Of a stretch of 64,000 nt of DNA, positions 53,811 through 63,394 are shown piece after piece; within the stretch, counting starts at the first letter, position 1; each line of letters starts with the position of its first letter. The translations under genes were made by a program, and so were the position numbers. The stretch lies in contig JBDVKF010000093.1 in the NCBI GenBank assembly GCA_039960995.1, positions 6,186 to 70,185 of the forward strand. Direction: 5' to 3'. The notes under the pieces were generated by a model. It ran no database searches and was not told where the DNA came from. It worked only from the letters and a program-made list of their open reading frames with translations. Origin of the DNA: JABSSA01 sp039960995 (GTDB lineage: Bacteria; Pseudomonadota; Alphaproteobacteria; Rhodobacterales; Rhodobacteraceae).

Positions 53811-55358
53811 ATGCCCACAACATTTAACGTATTTTCCCTTGGCGTTGCGCCTGACATGGACACGACAGAAGGGTCCAACATAACTGAGAACGCTGGCGCG
53901 CTTGTCGGCATGACATTTGGCGGCACGGATGATCCGCTTTCGGCCAATGTAAAGTCCTTTTCACCTGGAACCGCGGGCTTTGGTGCGGGGAACGCAAGTT
54001 TTTATGACACCAATAATGCAACCTCTCACGATGAGTTCCGCATCGATGGTGGTGCGGATCAACTGTTTGATTCCGCCGCAACATTTTTCACAACACTTAC
54101 CTACAACGACGGCACAACAGCCCTCGCCACCTACACGTTTTTTCAGGATACAAACGGAAATACCTATTTGGCACCGAATGTGTCATTCAATACTGGACAG
54201 ACCTTACTCGAAGCAAAGCCAATTCAGTCACTGAAAATTGAAGCTTTGAACAACAACAATTCCAGGTTAGTCGCAAATCGTCAGGAAGGAAACTTTGTCG
54301 AAACGGACGGCCCCGTTGACGGCACATCCGGTGATGACGTGATGGGTCTCGGGTACACCGACGCTGATGGAGATGCGATTGGGAGTGACAGCGACACGAT
54401 CAATGGCGGCGACGGCAACGATACGATTGATGGTGATAGCGGCGATGACAGCATTGATGGGGGAAGCGGCGATGACAGCATCGATGGCGGGGATGGGGAC
54501 GATACGATCACAGGCGGCAGCGGCCAGGATACAATCGTCGGTGGTCTGGGCAATGACACCTTGTCGTCTGGGGACAATTCGACCAGTGACACTTTCGTCA
54601 TTCGCGATGGTGACGGGTCTGATACGATCCTCGACTTCGATCCCGCTGATCCGGATGTTTTGGCATTTGATATGGCCGAAATACAGACCTATCAGGACTT
54701 TCTAGACAGGCTCAGCCAAGATAGCGCCGACGCAATCGTCACCTATGACAACGGGGATACAACGCGCCTTGTCGGGGTCGAAATAGTGGACATCGGCACA
54801 CAGAACTTTTCGACAGAAGCCGGACCAGTTTGCCTGCATAGAGATACACGCATAAGCACTCCCAGCGGCTACACACGGGTGCAGGATCTAAGGCCAGGTG
54901 ATCTTGTCAATACAGAGGATAATGGAACTGATCCAATAGTCACCATATGCGCCAACCGTATGCATTTTACAAACCGAGTTGATCGGGGGAAGCCCATTTT
55001 GATCAAGAAAAACAGTTTTGGGCGGGATCGACCCTTCCGAGATTGCATCGTCTCCCCCCAACATCGCATTGCTGTGCGCTCGCTATCAGGAAAAACGGTT
55101 CTCATTGCAGCGGTCAAACTGTGCGGACGACAAGGAGTTCGGAGAATGCACGAACACAAGACCGTCGATTATCACAACATTCTTCTGGCAAGACATTCAA
55201 TCATTTCAATCGAGGGTTTGCGGGTAGAGACCGCGCTTTTGACAAAAACCACACGAATAGCTTTCGGCCCACAGGTCAATCACCTGCCAGAAATGTGTCC
55301 TGTTCATTCCATTGTGAAAAAGGATGTTGGCCTTGAGGGTTCTGTTGCACTAATTTAA
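53811..55358 (+). CDS. Secreted RTX-repeat protein with Hint domain
   Basis: A 515-residue protein without signal peptide, as expected for type I secretion. Residues 1-165 are an extracellular-type region of unknown role with two FFTTLTYNDG/TYTFF-like strands. Residues about 195-260 hold at least five calcium-binding RTX nonapeptides (GGDGNDTID and variants). The C-terminal third (from about 340) is a Hint-type fold beginning at Cys-Leu-His with TRISTPSG and LRPGDLVNTED, and later SPQHRIAV. Roseobacters encode many such Hint/RTX proteins; autoproteolysis or adhesion has been proposed. ATG 53811 is chosen over GTG 53805. No type I secretion genes are adjacent. Confidence 0.9.
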   Translation: MPTTFNVFSLGVAPDMDTTEGSNITENAGALVGMTFGGTDDPLSANVKSFSPGTAGFGAGNASFYDTNNATSHDEFRIDGGADQLFDSAATFFTTLTYNDGTTALATYTFFQDTNGNTYLAPNVSFNTGQTLLEAKPIQSLKIEALNNNNSRLVANRQEGNFVETDGPVDGTSGDDVMGLGYTDADGDAIGSDSDTINGGDGNDTIDGDSGDDSIDGGSGDDSIDGGDGDDTITGGSGQDTIVGGLGNDTLSSGDNSTSDTFVIRDGDGSDTILDFDPADPDVLAFDMAEIQTYQDFLDRLSQDSADAIVTYDNGDTTRLVGVEIVDIGTQNFSTEAGPVCLHRDTRISTPSGYTRVQDLRPGDLVNTEDNGTDPIVTICANRMHFTNRVDRGKPILIKKNSFGRDRPFRDCIVSPQHRIAVRSLSGKTVLIAAVKLCGRQGVRRMHEHKTVDYHNILLARHSIISIEGLRVETALLTKTTRIAFGPQVNHLPEMCPVHSIVKKDVGLEGSVALI

Positions 55359-55829
55359 TTGGGTGGCTGGGCGTGGAATTGTGCGTTTGCACTTTTTCAC
55401 TTTAGCGCATCTTCACTTTAGTTGTTCTGTTTCCATTGAGGCTGAACCTATCAAGGAACGCACGGGTCACCTCCAGTTGATCTGCTATTGGTCATACGTG
55501 TCGATATGGCACTTTCAGATGATCGTGGTGATCTGCCCAAGATCATCTGGTGGATCACCGGACTGGCGTTAGCAAAGGTCATAGTCGAGACCTTGGTTGA
55601 AATTGCGGGTCGCGAAAAAACTTGCCTTTAGGGGAGTCGTCACCAGTTTAGGATGCCTTGAAGGCGTGATTTAAGCTTAGGTTGTGAATGCACCGTGGAC
55701 CGATGTGCCTGAAACCCGAAAGGAATGATCGAAAGCTTCTGACGTCAAATTGTTCGTCAAAAAGGACACTTGATTGAGGCATTCTGCTCATGGGCCGCGT
55801 TCGGATGACGCGGCCCTCAAGGTCAGTTA
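55359..55829. other. Intergenic region between the RTX-Hint gene and the MoxR cluster
   Basis: About 470 bases with only short frames and no recognisable product. The only clear structure is the hairpin at 55792-55816. Confidence 0.4.
55792..55816 (-). terminator. Perfect 9-bp stem-loop closing the MoxR cluster
   Basis: GGGCCGCGT at 55792-55800 pairs exactly with ACGCGGCCC at 55808-55816 (seven-base loop), 14 bases beyond the stop of the last minus-strand gene. A T-run is lacking, so it is a terminator-like hairpin. Confidence 0.65.
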
Positions 55830-56609
55830 TTATTCAAAAACAGCTGCGATTTTGTCGACGTCAACGCCTTCTTTGATTTCACGCAAACGCGCGTAAACCA
55901 GAGCGACAACAATACCCCCAAAGGCATATGCTAAACCGTTGATCATCGACATGCCGATACCAAGAACGGTCGCTCCGCCAATTGCGGTTAATATACCCAC
56001 TAGAAACACCGCAATCCATTGCAAAACAAAAGTCAAAATAAGCACTAGGATGAAGAGACCCACAATCGGCCAACGATATTCTTTGGTCAGTGCCGCGCTA
56101 CGGCTCATTGAGCCAAATCCGCCTCGCTCAATGACAACAACTGGTGCTGTGACGTAAAAGACTGCATAGACCCAAAGTGCTCCGATGATCAGAGCAATTG
56201 CACCGATCATAGACAAAAAGGCAATGGCGATACTTAGAACAGCAATCGGAACGATCGCCGGCAAGGCGGAACTGAAATAAGCACCAAAACTGTTAGTGCG
56301 CCCCAATTTGGAATCGTATGAGACCTGGACTAACAGAGCTGTCACAAGACCATAGACCACCATATTTATGGCGATAGATGCCAAACCGCTGATAATCAAT
56401 GTGGTTGGCTCTATCCCTGCAGCTGGATCTGATCCAGCTGCAACGTCAACGCCAAGAAGCAATGCGTTTATGATGAATCCCAAGAATGCGCCCAAAAATC
56501 CTAACAAGAAAACCTTGAAGAAATTCCCGAACAAAATGGAAAAGCTGTCAGAGATGATTGCTCCGACGCCAAGTGGTGTGCGCGGTATTTGAGCACTGGT
56601 TTCGGTCAT
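55830..56609 (-). CDS. Multi-spanning membrane protein of unknown function
   Basis: A 259-residue membrane protein with about six long hydrophobic helices, starting with a polar 15 residues and the pattern SDSFSILFGNFFKVFLLGFLG. The layout resembles the YciC/glycerophosphoryl-diester-phosphodiesterase membrane-domain type. That similarity is only structural and no enzymatic motif is present. It follows the RDD gene by 143 bases in the same direction, with AAGGAAAAAGG upstream of its ATG. It may belong to the MoxR cluster or be its own unit. Confidence 0.8.
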   Translation of the reverse strand: MTETSAQIPRTPLGVGAIISDSFSILFGNFFKVFLLGFLGAFLGFIINALLLGVDVAAGSDPAAGIEPTTLIISGLASIAINMVVYGLVTALLVQVSYDSKLGRTNSFGAYFSSALPAIVPIAVLSIAIAFLSMIGAIALIIGALWVYAVFYVTAPVVVIERGGFGSMSRSAALTKEYRWPIVGLFILVLILTFVLQWIAVFLVGILTAIGGATVLGIGMSMINGLAYAFGGIVVALVYARLREIKEGVDVDKIAAVFE

Positions 56610-56752
56610 TGCCTTTTTCCTTAAGCCAAAGATTAAAGTAAATCAGATTTCTACGCGATGCCCCCCACCGCACGGCTGACATACAGGACCGCAAGCTTTA
56701 TACGGTTTCAAGCTATTTTTGCTTGCTTTATCTGATTGTGGCGCTGATCCCA

Positions 56753-57679
56753 CTATTGAGCATTATTCCCATCGGCGAAGTGTTTGTCCCCGCGCCGGTC
56801 ACCAAAGAGTTGCCTTTGCTCAAGATGGGCGCGTTGCGCATTGTAAAATGCACGTAAAAAGGCAAGCTGATCAATCTGTGGGACGGCGTCTGCATAGCCA
56901 ATCTTTTTGCGAATTTTGTCGACAATAGCGGTCAACGTTTCAGCGTTTTTTTGTTGCTGTTTTTGGACGCTTCCCTTTTCTTGTGCGCGCAAATAGCTTT
57001 CCAATGTCTGCAATTCAAAGCGTCCATAGTGATCAAGTTGATGCGACAGGAAACTGAAATCCGTCTGATCGCCTGTCGCGGGCTTTAGGGTATTGCGTGC
57101 GAGATCTGACAAAAGTATCGGTTGAGGCATATGTATTACGTGTGTGCCTGCAAGCATATCACCCAACCGCATCCGATGCGGGTTTGTCAGGGGAATAGCA
57201 AAGGCCATCAAGACCCAAAAAAAGCTCAGCCAACCGGCCAATCCCGCGTCGCTGCTCAGCGTCAGAATAAGAGTGCCCGGTAAGAAAATCTCGGCCTCTT
57301 TCATAATATTTCTAAGTACCAGCGCATGAGTGGTTAATGGTCCACCCATATGCGAAACGACGTTTATTTTCATGAAACGTTTGCCTATCGTCTGTCCGTT
57401 CCACGCCAGTTCAGAAAGGACATAGTAGGGTATGCGGATGACGAAAAAGAGTAATGCCCCAACACCCAAAATCGTCGTGCCATCCACAATGTCTGTTACT
57501 CCTAGAAAGATTAGGGTCGCCGCGACAAAGCAAACGGTGATTAGAACGTCGATGATTTGTGCCGCAAATCGGACACCAACTCCTGCAATCGGAAGCGTTA
57601 AAGGCACGCCTTCTGGTGGGATAACCAGTGCTGCATCGGCCCGACGTGCTCGTCTGCGACTTTTGGCGTCACTGGTCAT
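56753..57679 (-). CDS. RDD family membrane protein
   Basis: A 308-residue protein with an N-terminal RDD domain (about 20-190): an Arg followed by an IIDVLIT Asp-bearing first helix, then the WNGQTIGKRFMKINVV segment and RMRLGDMLAGTHVI, the family hallmark. The C-terminal 120 residues are hydrophilic and helical (DHYGRFELQTLESYLRAQEK and EKGSVQKQQQ), probably cytoplasmic. It overlaps the SpoIIM-like gene by four bases. RDD proteins often sit with MoxR/DUF58 modules; their role is unknown or linked to transport. Confidence 0.9.
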   Translation of the reverse strand: MTSDAKSRRRARRADAALVIPPEGVPLTLPIAGVGVRFAAQIIDVLITVCFVAATLIFLGVTDIVDGTTILGVGALLFFVIRIPYYVLSELAWNGQTIGKRFMKINVVSHMGGPLTTHALVLRNIMKEAEIFLPGTLILTLSSDAGLAGWLSFFWVLMAFAIPLTNPHRMRLGDMLAGTHVIHMPQPILLSDLARNTLKPATGDQTDFSFLSHQLDHYGRFELQTLESYLRAQEKGSVQKQQQKNAETLTAIVDKIRKKIGYADAVPQIDQLAFLRAFYNAQRAHLEQRQLFGDRRGDKHFADGNNAQ

Positions 57680-58674
57680 TTACGACGCCTCCCCGACGCA
57701 AACCATGTCAGCCACAAAAGCCCAATACCCCACCCGATCACATACCGGGCAGTTCTGTCTTGGATCAGTTGCCGACCGAACCCTTCCAGCAAAGCCGCCA
57801 CGAAGAGCATAAGACTGGCCACGATCGCCAGTTTGACTGCATCTCTGCCCGCGCGGCGCAATGCCTCTTTGCGGCTGTATTGCCCTGGAAACAGCACTGC
57901 AAACCCCAATTGCAACCCACCGCCACATGCGATGCAAATCGCCGAAAGTTCGGTAACACCGTGAATGGAAAGCCAGCCCCCTAAATCCCAGCCCAACCCC
58001 CTTTCCACGTGCAGCGCGTAAAAAGCTCCAAGGATTAGTCCATTGTAAAACGTCAAGATTACTGCCGGCAGACACGCAAACACACCTAAGCCAAAGACGA
58101 AAATCGCAATGCGTGTGTTATGTGAAAACAAGAAACTGGCAAAAGCGCCTAGTCCCGCGGCTTCTGGATCGGGGTCATAGATCACACTACGTAGATAAGA
58201 CGTGGGTGCGTCTGGCCCACGCCCATCAGCAAGGCTTGATGGCGTGAAGACGTAATACCAGCTGGCACTATCCATATAGAGCAAATACCCCACCAATACG
58301 CCTAGACCCATGCACAAAAAGCCAAGCGCGATAAAACCCGCCGACCGGCACATGGCTTGCGGCGCGCCTGTGATCAGAAAACGGCTGAACACCCCCCCCA
58401 AGCGTTGTTGAGGAGCATAGACACTCAGATATGCGCGTGCAGCCAGGGCCTCCAGATAGCTGAGCAGCGCCTTATCGAGAGAGATTTCGCGTGCAATGGC
58501 GAGGGATGTTGTCGCCTGACGATAAAGAGCCGCAAGGTCTCGGGCTTCTGAAAATTGCAATGAATGCGCGCCATTTCGTTCGGCCTTGGCCACCAGTTTT
58601 TCAAGCCGTACCCAGTCCGCTTCTCGTTCGTGGCGGAACCGTGCAGAGCGGATCATTGTTGTGGTGTCTGCCAT
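57676..58674 (-). CDS. SpoIIM-like membrane protein (DUF95 family)
   Basis: A 332-residue protein of the stage II sporulation protein M family. It has a soluble helical N-terminus of about 100 residues (RHEREADWVRLEKLVAKAE, YLEALAARAYLSVY), then five to six membrane helices with FLFSHNTRIAIFVFGLGVFACLPAVILTFYNGLILGAF and LGGWLSIHGVTELSAICIACGGGLQLG, the family core. Gram-negatives carry this gene in MoxR/DUF58 clusters without any sporulation. Its ATG overlaps the DUF58 gene stop (TAATG), and its own stop overlaps the RDD start. Confidence 0.93.
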   Translation of the reverse strand: MADTTTMIRSARFRHEREADWVRLEKLVAKAERNGAHSLQFSEARDLAALYRQATTSLAIAREISLDKALLSYLEALAARAYLSVYAPQQRLGGVFSRFLITGAPQAMCRSAGFIALGFLCMGLGVLVGYLLYMDSASWYYVFTPSSLADGRGPDAPTSYLRSVIYDPDPEAAGLGAFASFLFSHNTRIAIFVFGLGVFACLPAVILTFYNGLILGAFYALHVERGLGWDLGGWLSIHGVTELSAICIACGGGLQLGFAVLFPGQYSRKEALRRAGRDAVKLAIVASLMLFVAALLEGFGRQLIQDRTARYVIGWGIGLLWLTWFASGRRRK

Positions 58675-59948
58675 TAGATCAGCTCCCTATCTTTGATGTC
58701 GAGATAGGCCGAGACCAACCGTGCAGTAACTTGCGTGGGCTTGGCATCAATTACCGTCACCCCCAGTCGCGTGAGCCGTTCCAACACGAGCCGCCGTTCG
58801 GCTATGGATTGATTGGCTGCAACCAAAGTCGCAACGCCCGACAGATTGTTCGGCGGGTCGTCAAGGATACTTTCAACCTCTGGGTCGCGGATGGCAATAA
58901 AGATGATCAAGTGTCGTTTGGCCAGAATGCCAATATTCTCGATCATCAACTCGGCCGAAGTTGTATCAACAAAGTCAGTAAAGATGACGATCAGACTGCG
59001 CTTGGGCGTCCGCGCGTTCAATTCAGTCAAGGCCAGCGTGTGATTGGTTTCGCGGCTGACATATTCCAATTCGGCGGCCCAACTGCGCAAACGTACAAAA
59101 GCGCCTCGTCCAGGTTCTGGTTTGGCGAATGACCTCGGGCGCACATCATAGGCGTAGTGCCCGACCAAATCACCACCAATAGCGGCCGCCCACGCAAGCG
59201 CCAACGCAGCTGTGACTGCATGATCGATTTTTGGCAAACCACCGATTTTCTCGCGCATCAAAAACCCATTATCGATGGCCAGGATGACGTGGTGATTGCG
59301 TTCCGCCCGCAATTCTTTCCCAACAAGGGCGCGTTTGCGCGCTGACCGTTTCCAATCAATCGACTTGACGTCCATCCCAGGAACAAAATCACGCAACTGG
59401 TGGAACTCTGATCCATCCCCAATCGCGCGGTTTTCCTTGGACCCAAACAATGTGCTTAGAACCGTAGTCGTCAGAGCCCCCGATTGTACTGCCCGAATAT
59501 TGGGTACGACCCGGAACTCTGCATCAAGCGCCAATTTAGGCACGAATTCGAACAAACCCATTCGTGATGACCAAAAGAGCCAAACATGCTTCAGCGCCCA
59601 TATGCCGCGTCGCTTCGCATGAATGGTCACATCAACGCTTGCTTGACCATTCGGTGTGGCCTCAAATGCGATCTCGGACGGTCCATTAAGCCCCTCGGGC
59701 CAATCAAAGCGCGCCAACTGTCCTTTTCGGTTGGCCGTGTCTGTCAGCGTCAATGTGAAACTGTCGCCAACGAACACCTCGACTGGTGCCACGTGTTGCA
59801 GTGGTGCGGCACGCCGAGTGGACATAATGAGATCGGTCGCTGCGACCACTGCCAACAACGCCCAAGGCAACAACGCGATCTCTTGCAACCCTGTATTGAT
59901 CACCGCGCCAAGCAAGGTGAAGATCAGCAAGGCTAGAGCAATCGCCAA
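58674..59948 (-). CDS. DUF58 domain protein (MoxR-associated, VWA-like)
   Basis: A 424-residue protein with two N-terminal membrane helices (about 1-40) and a cytoplasmic or periplasmic body. The DUF58 signature is at about 185-212 (GDGSEFHQLRDFVPGMDVKSIDWKRSARKRALVGKEL as several motifs: FHQLRDFVPG, DVKSIDW, SARK). A VWA-like part follows (HHVILAIDNGFLM; SLIVIFTDFVD). TTG 59948 is the first standard start, but a CTG at 59972, with GAGG seven bases upstream and overlapping the MoxR stop, would give a more typical basic N-terminus (RPSRRF). It is the presumed substrate-binding partner of the MoxR ATPase. Confidence 0.92.
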   Translation of the reverse strand: MAIALALLIFTLLGAVINTGLQEIALLPWALLAVVAATDLIMSTRRAAPLQHVAPVEVFVGDSFTLTLTDTANRKGQLARFDWPEGLNGPSEIAFEATPNGQASVDVTIHAKRRGIWALKHVWLFWSSRMGLFEFVPKLALDAEFRVVPNIRAVQSGALTTTVLSTLFGSKENRAIGDGSEFHQLRDFVPGMDVKSIDWKRSARKRALVGKELRAERNHHVILAIDNGFLMREKIGGLPKIDHAVTAALALAWAAAIGGDLVGHYAYDVRPRSFAKPEPGRGAFVRLRSWAAELEYVSRETNHTLALTELNARTPKRSLIVIFTDFVDTTSAELMIENIGILAKRHLIIFIAIRDPEVESILDDPPNNLSGVATLVAANQSIAERRLVLERLTRLGVTVIDAKPTQVTARLVSAYLDIKDRELI

Positions 59949-59968
59949 AAATCTGCGCGACGGACGTA

Positions 59969-60925
59969 TCAGCGGGGAGCCTCAATCTGGTTGAGAATGT
60001 TTTCAAGAACCTTATCGGAGGATTGCCCTTCAATCTCAGCCGCAGGCCCAAGAACGATGCGGTGACGTAACGCAGGCCCAAACAACCGCTTAACGTCGTC
60101 AGGGATCGCAAAGTCGCGCCCGCTCAAAGCAGCAGTGGCGCGCGTTGCCAATGCCACCGCATCGGCAGCACGGGTTGAAGCCCCAAACGCAATGTCTGAG
60201 GTCTCGCGTGTCGCTCGAACAAGCCGGAGGATATAGGCTAGAATGTCATCATCCAGAATAATGCCGTCGATCACGGCGCGCGCCTCAGCCAGTGCCTCGG
60301 CATCTAGAACAGACACGACATCATTTGTAGCGCCTGCTGCGTTGACGGGTTTCCCCGCATGTTGCTGCAAGATCGACATTTCAATGTCTTCGGGTGGGAA
60401 ATCCAAGATGACCTTGAATAAAAAGCGATCCAATTGCGCTTCGGGAAGCGGGTAAGTCCCTTGTTGTTCAATCGGGTTTTGCGTGGCCACAACGATAAAG
60501 TTTTCACCCAAACTGTGATCAGTGCCGTCAATCGATACGGTCTGTTCATTCATCGCCTGCAGAAGGGCCGCTTGCGTTTTGGGCGGCGCACGGTTGATCT
60601 CATCCGCCAATAAAACCTCGCTGAAAACGGGTCCCTTGGTCAGGATGAAATCATTGGTCTGGAAATTAAAAATCGAAGTGCCCAGCACATCCCCTGGCAT
60701 CAGGTCCGGCGTGAACTGAATACGGCCAAAATCAAGCGATAACGCAGAGGCAAAACTGCGGGCAAGCAAGGTCTTGGCGGTCCCCGGAGGTCCCTCAAGA
60801 AGCACATGGCCGCGCGCAAAAAGGGCGATGATCAACATATCGATCACGTCTTCCTGCCCCAGGACAACTTTGCCGATTTCAGCGCGCAGTTTGTCTGCAC
60901 GGTCCCGCAATATTTCAAGTGTCAT
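59969..60925 (-). CDS. MoxR family AAA+ ATPase
   Basis: A 318-residue AAA+ chaperone. Walker A GPPGTAKTLL is near residue 40, Walker B with LLADEINRA near 105, sensor 1 at VVATQNP, then the IEQQGTYPLPEAQLDRFLFK segment typical of MoxR, with sensor 2 near ASTRAADA. It probably remodels the VWA/DUF58 partner for complex assembly or metal insertion at the membrane. It overlaps the DUF4350 gene end by 11 bases. Confidence 0.95.
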   Translation of the reverse strand: MTLEILRDRADKLRAEIGKVVLGQEDVIDMLIIALFARGHVLLEGPPGTAKTLLARSFASALSLDFGRIQFTPDLMPGDVLGTSIFNFQTNDFILTKGPVFSEVLLADEINRAPPKTQAALLQAMNEQTVSIDGTDHSLGENFIVVATQNPIEQQGTYPLPEAQLDRFLFKVILDFPPEDIEMSILQQHAGKPVNAAGATNDVVSVLDAEALAEARAVIDGIILDDDILAYILRLVRATRETSDIAFGASTRAADAVALATRATAALSGRDFAIPDDVKRLFGPALRHRIVLGPAAEIEGQSSDKVLENILNQIEAPR

Positions 60926-62210
60926 GGGTGATTTGCTCCAATATGGTATCTAGGTCTGCAACGGCGGCCATGGCCAGTCCTGTTGATGCGCCTTGAGGCA
61001 AGGCGTTTATGGCGTTGAGTGCCTCGACTAAGGCGGCTGCATGTTTGGGATGGCGGCGTTGGGTGTAGGTTAAAAATGCCTGCTGATTTGATATTTGGCT
61101 GGCATTTGCAGACCCCACAAGATTTGCGGCTGTCGCAGCCAGCCGGGCCTTGCCATAGTCAGCAACCAACGCGCCATCGCGATTGGACAGACGCATCAAT
61201 CGAGCCCGCGCACCAATTGCCATCATCTTACCGGCCCCAATGACATCGGGTGCTTTGATCAGCGGTCCAAACCGCATCGCCGCCCGCCAAAGCACCAATA
61301 CGACAGTGATCGCCAGCCCGACCCACATCAGCGTGAAAGGGGGCGCGAAAAACCGCATCAGATCAGACCATGTGCGGTCTCGTTGTATTTTACGTGTGTC
61401 TCGGGTCAGCCAGTTTCCTCGGCTGTAATCGATGACGACCTGCTGATCACCGGCAATCTCAGCCGCGAAATCTCGAATAGCAAAGGCGTTGTCCCCAAGG
61501 GCGAGCCCGTGATTGTTGATCAAATCAGGGTCCGACAGAACATATACCGGCTCGCCGCCGGGCAGTTGACACGACCCAAGTATCATAGCACTGGCCGTGC
61601 CTATGATGGGCGTGCACCCTGATGCCGTGAACATTTGGGCGGCATACACAGTTGCCGCATGCGTTTTATAGGAGAATTCTAGAAAAGGCTGCTGTCCGCT
61701 CGTCAATCGCGCATCCGAGGTGTCGATTAAGTCGTTCAATGTATCGGTGATTTTCGCCTGTTCCGCCAACAAGAACGGATGCGCCAGTCCTGTCAACCGC
61801 ATCCCACTACGCCACTTTGGCAGTACCAATAATACCGGCACCTCGGCTGCCTTAGACAGTATTGGTTCAATCGACAGGTCGTATTCATCTTGTTGCAAAA
61901 TGTACTTTTCTTCGGATTCCGGGGGCACCCGCGCATTTTTCAGATCCGTGTCGTACAGTGGCAGGATCAGTAATCCGATTTCGTCAGCATTCAGGCTCCA
62001 CCCGCCGACAAAGTTGCGTGCAGCCTGACCTTCGGAGGCCAGCCAAACTTGCAAACCATCCAATCCGCTTGGCGAACTGCGCAACTGCTGTTGCCGCTGA
62101 GAGGATACAAAAAACAAGGCCCCGATTATCAACGCCGCTAGCAGGCCAAGGATGATCTTGTCAGCCCCGAGCCGGTTACGATCAGGTTGTGTATGGTCAA
62201 TCTGACTCAC
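60915..62210 (-). CDS. DUF4350 domain membrane protein
   Basis: A 431-residue protein started at GTG 62210, whose GTGA overlaps the DUF4129 gene stop. A TTG six codons upstream is less likely. It has an N-terminal helix (ILGLLAALIIGALFFV), a periplasmic GATase-like DUF4350 region (about 45-270; GLDGLQVWLASEGQAARNF, LLILPLYDTD), a second helix near 285 (FTLMWVGLAITVVLVLW) and a cytoplasmic helical tail. DUF4350 proteins accompany MoxR, DUF58 and DUF4129 in this conserved cluster. Function unknown. Confidence 0.9.
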   Translation of the reverse strand: MSQIDHTQPDRNRLGADKIILGLLAALIIGALFFVSSQRQQQLRSSPSGLDGLQVWLASEGQAARNFVGGWSLNADEIGLLILPLYDTDLKNARVPPESEEKYILQQDEYDLSIEPILSKAAEVPVLLVLPKWRSGMRLTGLAHPFLLAEQAKITDTLNDLIDTSDARLTSGQQPFLEFSYKTHAATVYAAQMFTASGCTPIIGTASAMILGSCQLPGGEPVYVLSDPDLINNHGLALGDNAFAIRDFAAEIAGDQQVVIDYSRGNWLTRDTRKIQRDRTWSDLMRFFAPPFTLMWVGLAITVVLVLWRAAMRFGPLIKAPDVIGAGKMMAIGARARLMRLSNRDGALVADYGKARLAATAANLVGSANASQISNQQAFLTYTQRRHPKHAAALVEALNAINALPQGASTGLAMAAVADLDTILEQITHDT

Positions 62211-62932
62211 GCTGGGTTGGCCGCCCAAATTGGACGCAAACGGCTGACGTGACTCTTAAATTCATCTTCGGACACGTCCCGTCCACCGAACTGCACTTTT
62301 TCACTGGCGTAAACGAGAGCTTGCAACGCTTCACGTTGTGGAAAAGCCTTCGGGACCCTGCGCAATGCGTCCCGATCGGTCCAGCTATCTTGCAATAACA
62401 CACCTTCACCCGCCATCACTCGGGCCAAAAGTCCTTTACACAAAGTTACAAGCGCTTCTCGTCGGTCCTGCATTCGCAGGATAGCGTCAATAGCTACAGG
62501 CGTCTGCCCAATTGATGCCCGTGTGCTTTTTTTCCGCAGAGAGCTCCCTTGGACGTCGTCTGGTGCGCGGGCAAACGACACCGGAAGACCTCCTCCAAAA
62601 ACAACAAAAATGTAGGCAATCCCAAGCAAAACAGCGCCAGCTATCACTAAGGTTATGACGCGATTACCTCCGAAAGAAGTACTGACCCTAGCGCCATCAA
62701 TGTCAGCCTCGATGCTGTCATCGGCCTTCTGATTGGTTTTGAAAGATGGTGGAGGGCGCATGGGGTCAAAATACGAAACCTCGCGATCAACCCTACGAAA
62801 TCGAATTGCCTTACTGTAAGCCTCTCCAGAGGCGCGCAATTCCAATCCATTCAATTCCGCATGTTGCGCAGTGACCGACTGCGTCAATCCGATCATCAAA
62901 ATGACGGGGATGAAAAAATGCCTAGAAATCAT
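62207..62932 (-). CDS. DUF4129 domain protein
   Basis: A 241-residue protein with a Sec signal (MISRHFFIPVILMIGLTQSVTAQ), a periplasmic stretch, one membrane helix (about 92-113; VITLVIAGAVLLGIAYIFVVF) and a cytoplasmic DUF4129 tail (RREALVTLCKGLLARVMAGEGVLLQDSWTDRDALRRVP). It is the first gene of the leftward MoxR cluster, translationally coupled to DUF4350. Proteins of this family form the membrane base of MoxR systems. The role is otherwise unknown. Confidence 0.88.
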   Translation of the reverse strand: MISRHFFIPVILMIGLTQSVTAQHAELNGLELRASGEAYSKAIRFRRVDREVSYFDPMRPPPSFKTNQKADDSIEADIDGARVSTSFGGNRVITLVIAGAVLLGIAYIFVVFGGGLPVSFARAPDDVQGSSLRKKSTRASIGQTPVAIDAILRMQDRREALVTLCKGLLARVMAGEGVLLQDSWTDRDALRRVPKAFPQREALQALVYASEKVQFGGRDVSEDEFKSHVSRLRPIWAANPA

Positions 62933-63394
62933 GTTTTAGGTGTACCCAGCGAACAAAGTACTGGCAATGGTTGTCTTTTCGCCCAAGGCGTCTTTTTGGA
63001 TGGGTTGATCCGATACAAGGATTTAGACGGCAATAGGCAAATTGACGTCGCTACCGAAGCGTTCGAATTGTGGAACCCGATTGGTTTTCTGGACGGTGCG
63101 ATTTTTGATTTTGCGATTGATGGTGCTCGCGGATTGGTGCCCAGCAACGAGTTCAACGACAATGACCAGATATTATCGCTTGTGGATCTCAACGGAGATG
63201 GTGATTTTCTCGACGCAGGCGAAACTCAGCCCTTCTTGTCTTTCGATGAACAAGGTTCTTTACCACTCAGACCACGTTCTATTGTGTTTTACAGCAGCGT
63301 AGCATCAGCTTCTGTTCCGCTTCCTGCATCGGCTTTCTTGCTGGGTGGGGCGCTTGGTGGCCTTGGCTTTTGGTGCAAACGACACAGCGCCTAA
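62918..63394 (+). pseudogene. Remnant of a VPLPA-CTERM exosortase-type protein
   Basis: The last 27 residues (VPLPASAFLLGGALGGLGFW then CKRHSA) form a VPLPA-CTERM sorting tail: motif, hydrophobic helix and basic end. Such tails mark proteins processed by an exosortase/archaeosortase-like system and require an N-terminal signal peptide. Here the frame has no signal peptide. Its only ATG (62918) overlaps the divergent DUF4129 start and is preceded by charged residues. Two Ca-loop-like segments (DLDGNRQID and DLNGDGDFLD) occur inside. I read it as a 3-prime fragment left by rearrangement or deletion. Confidence 0.6.
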
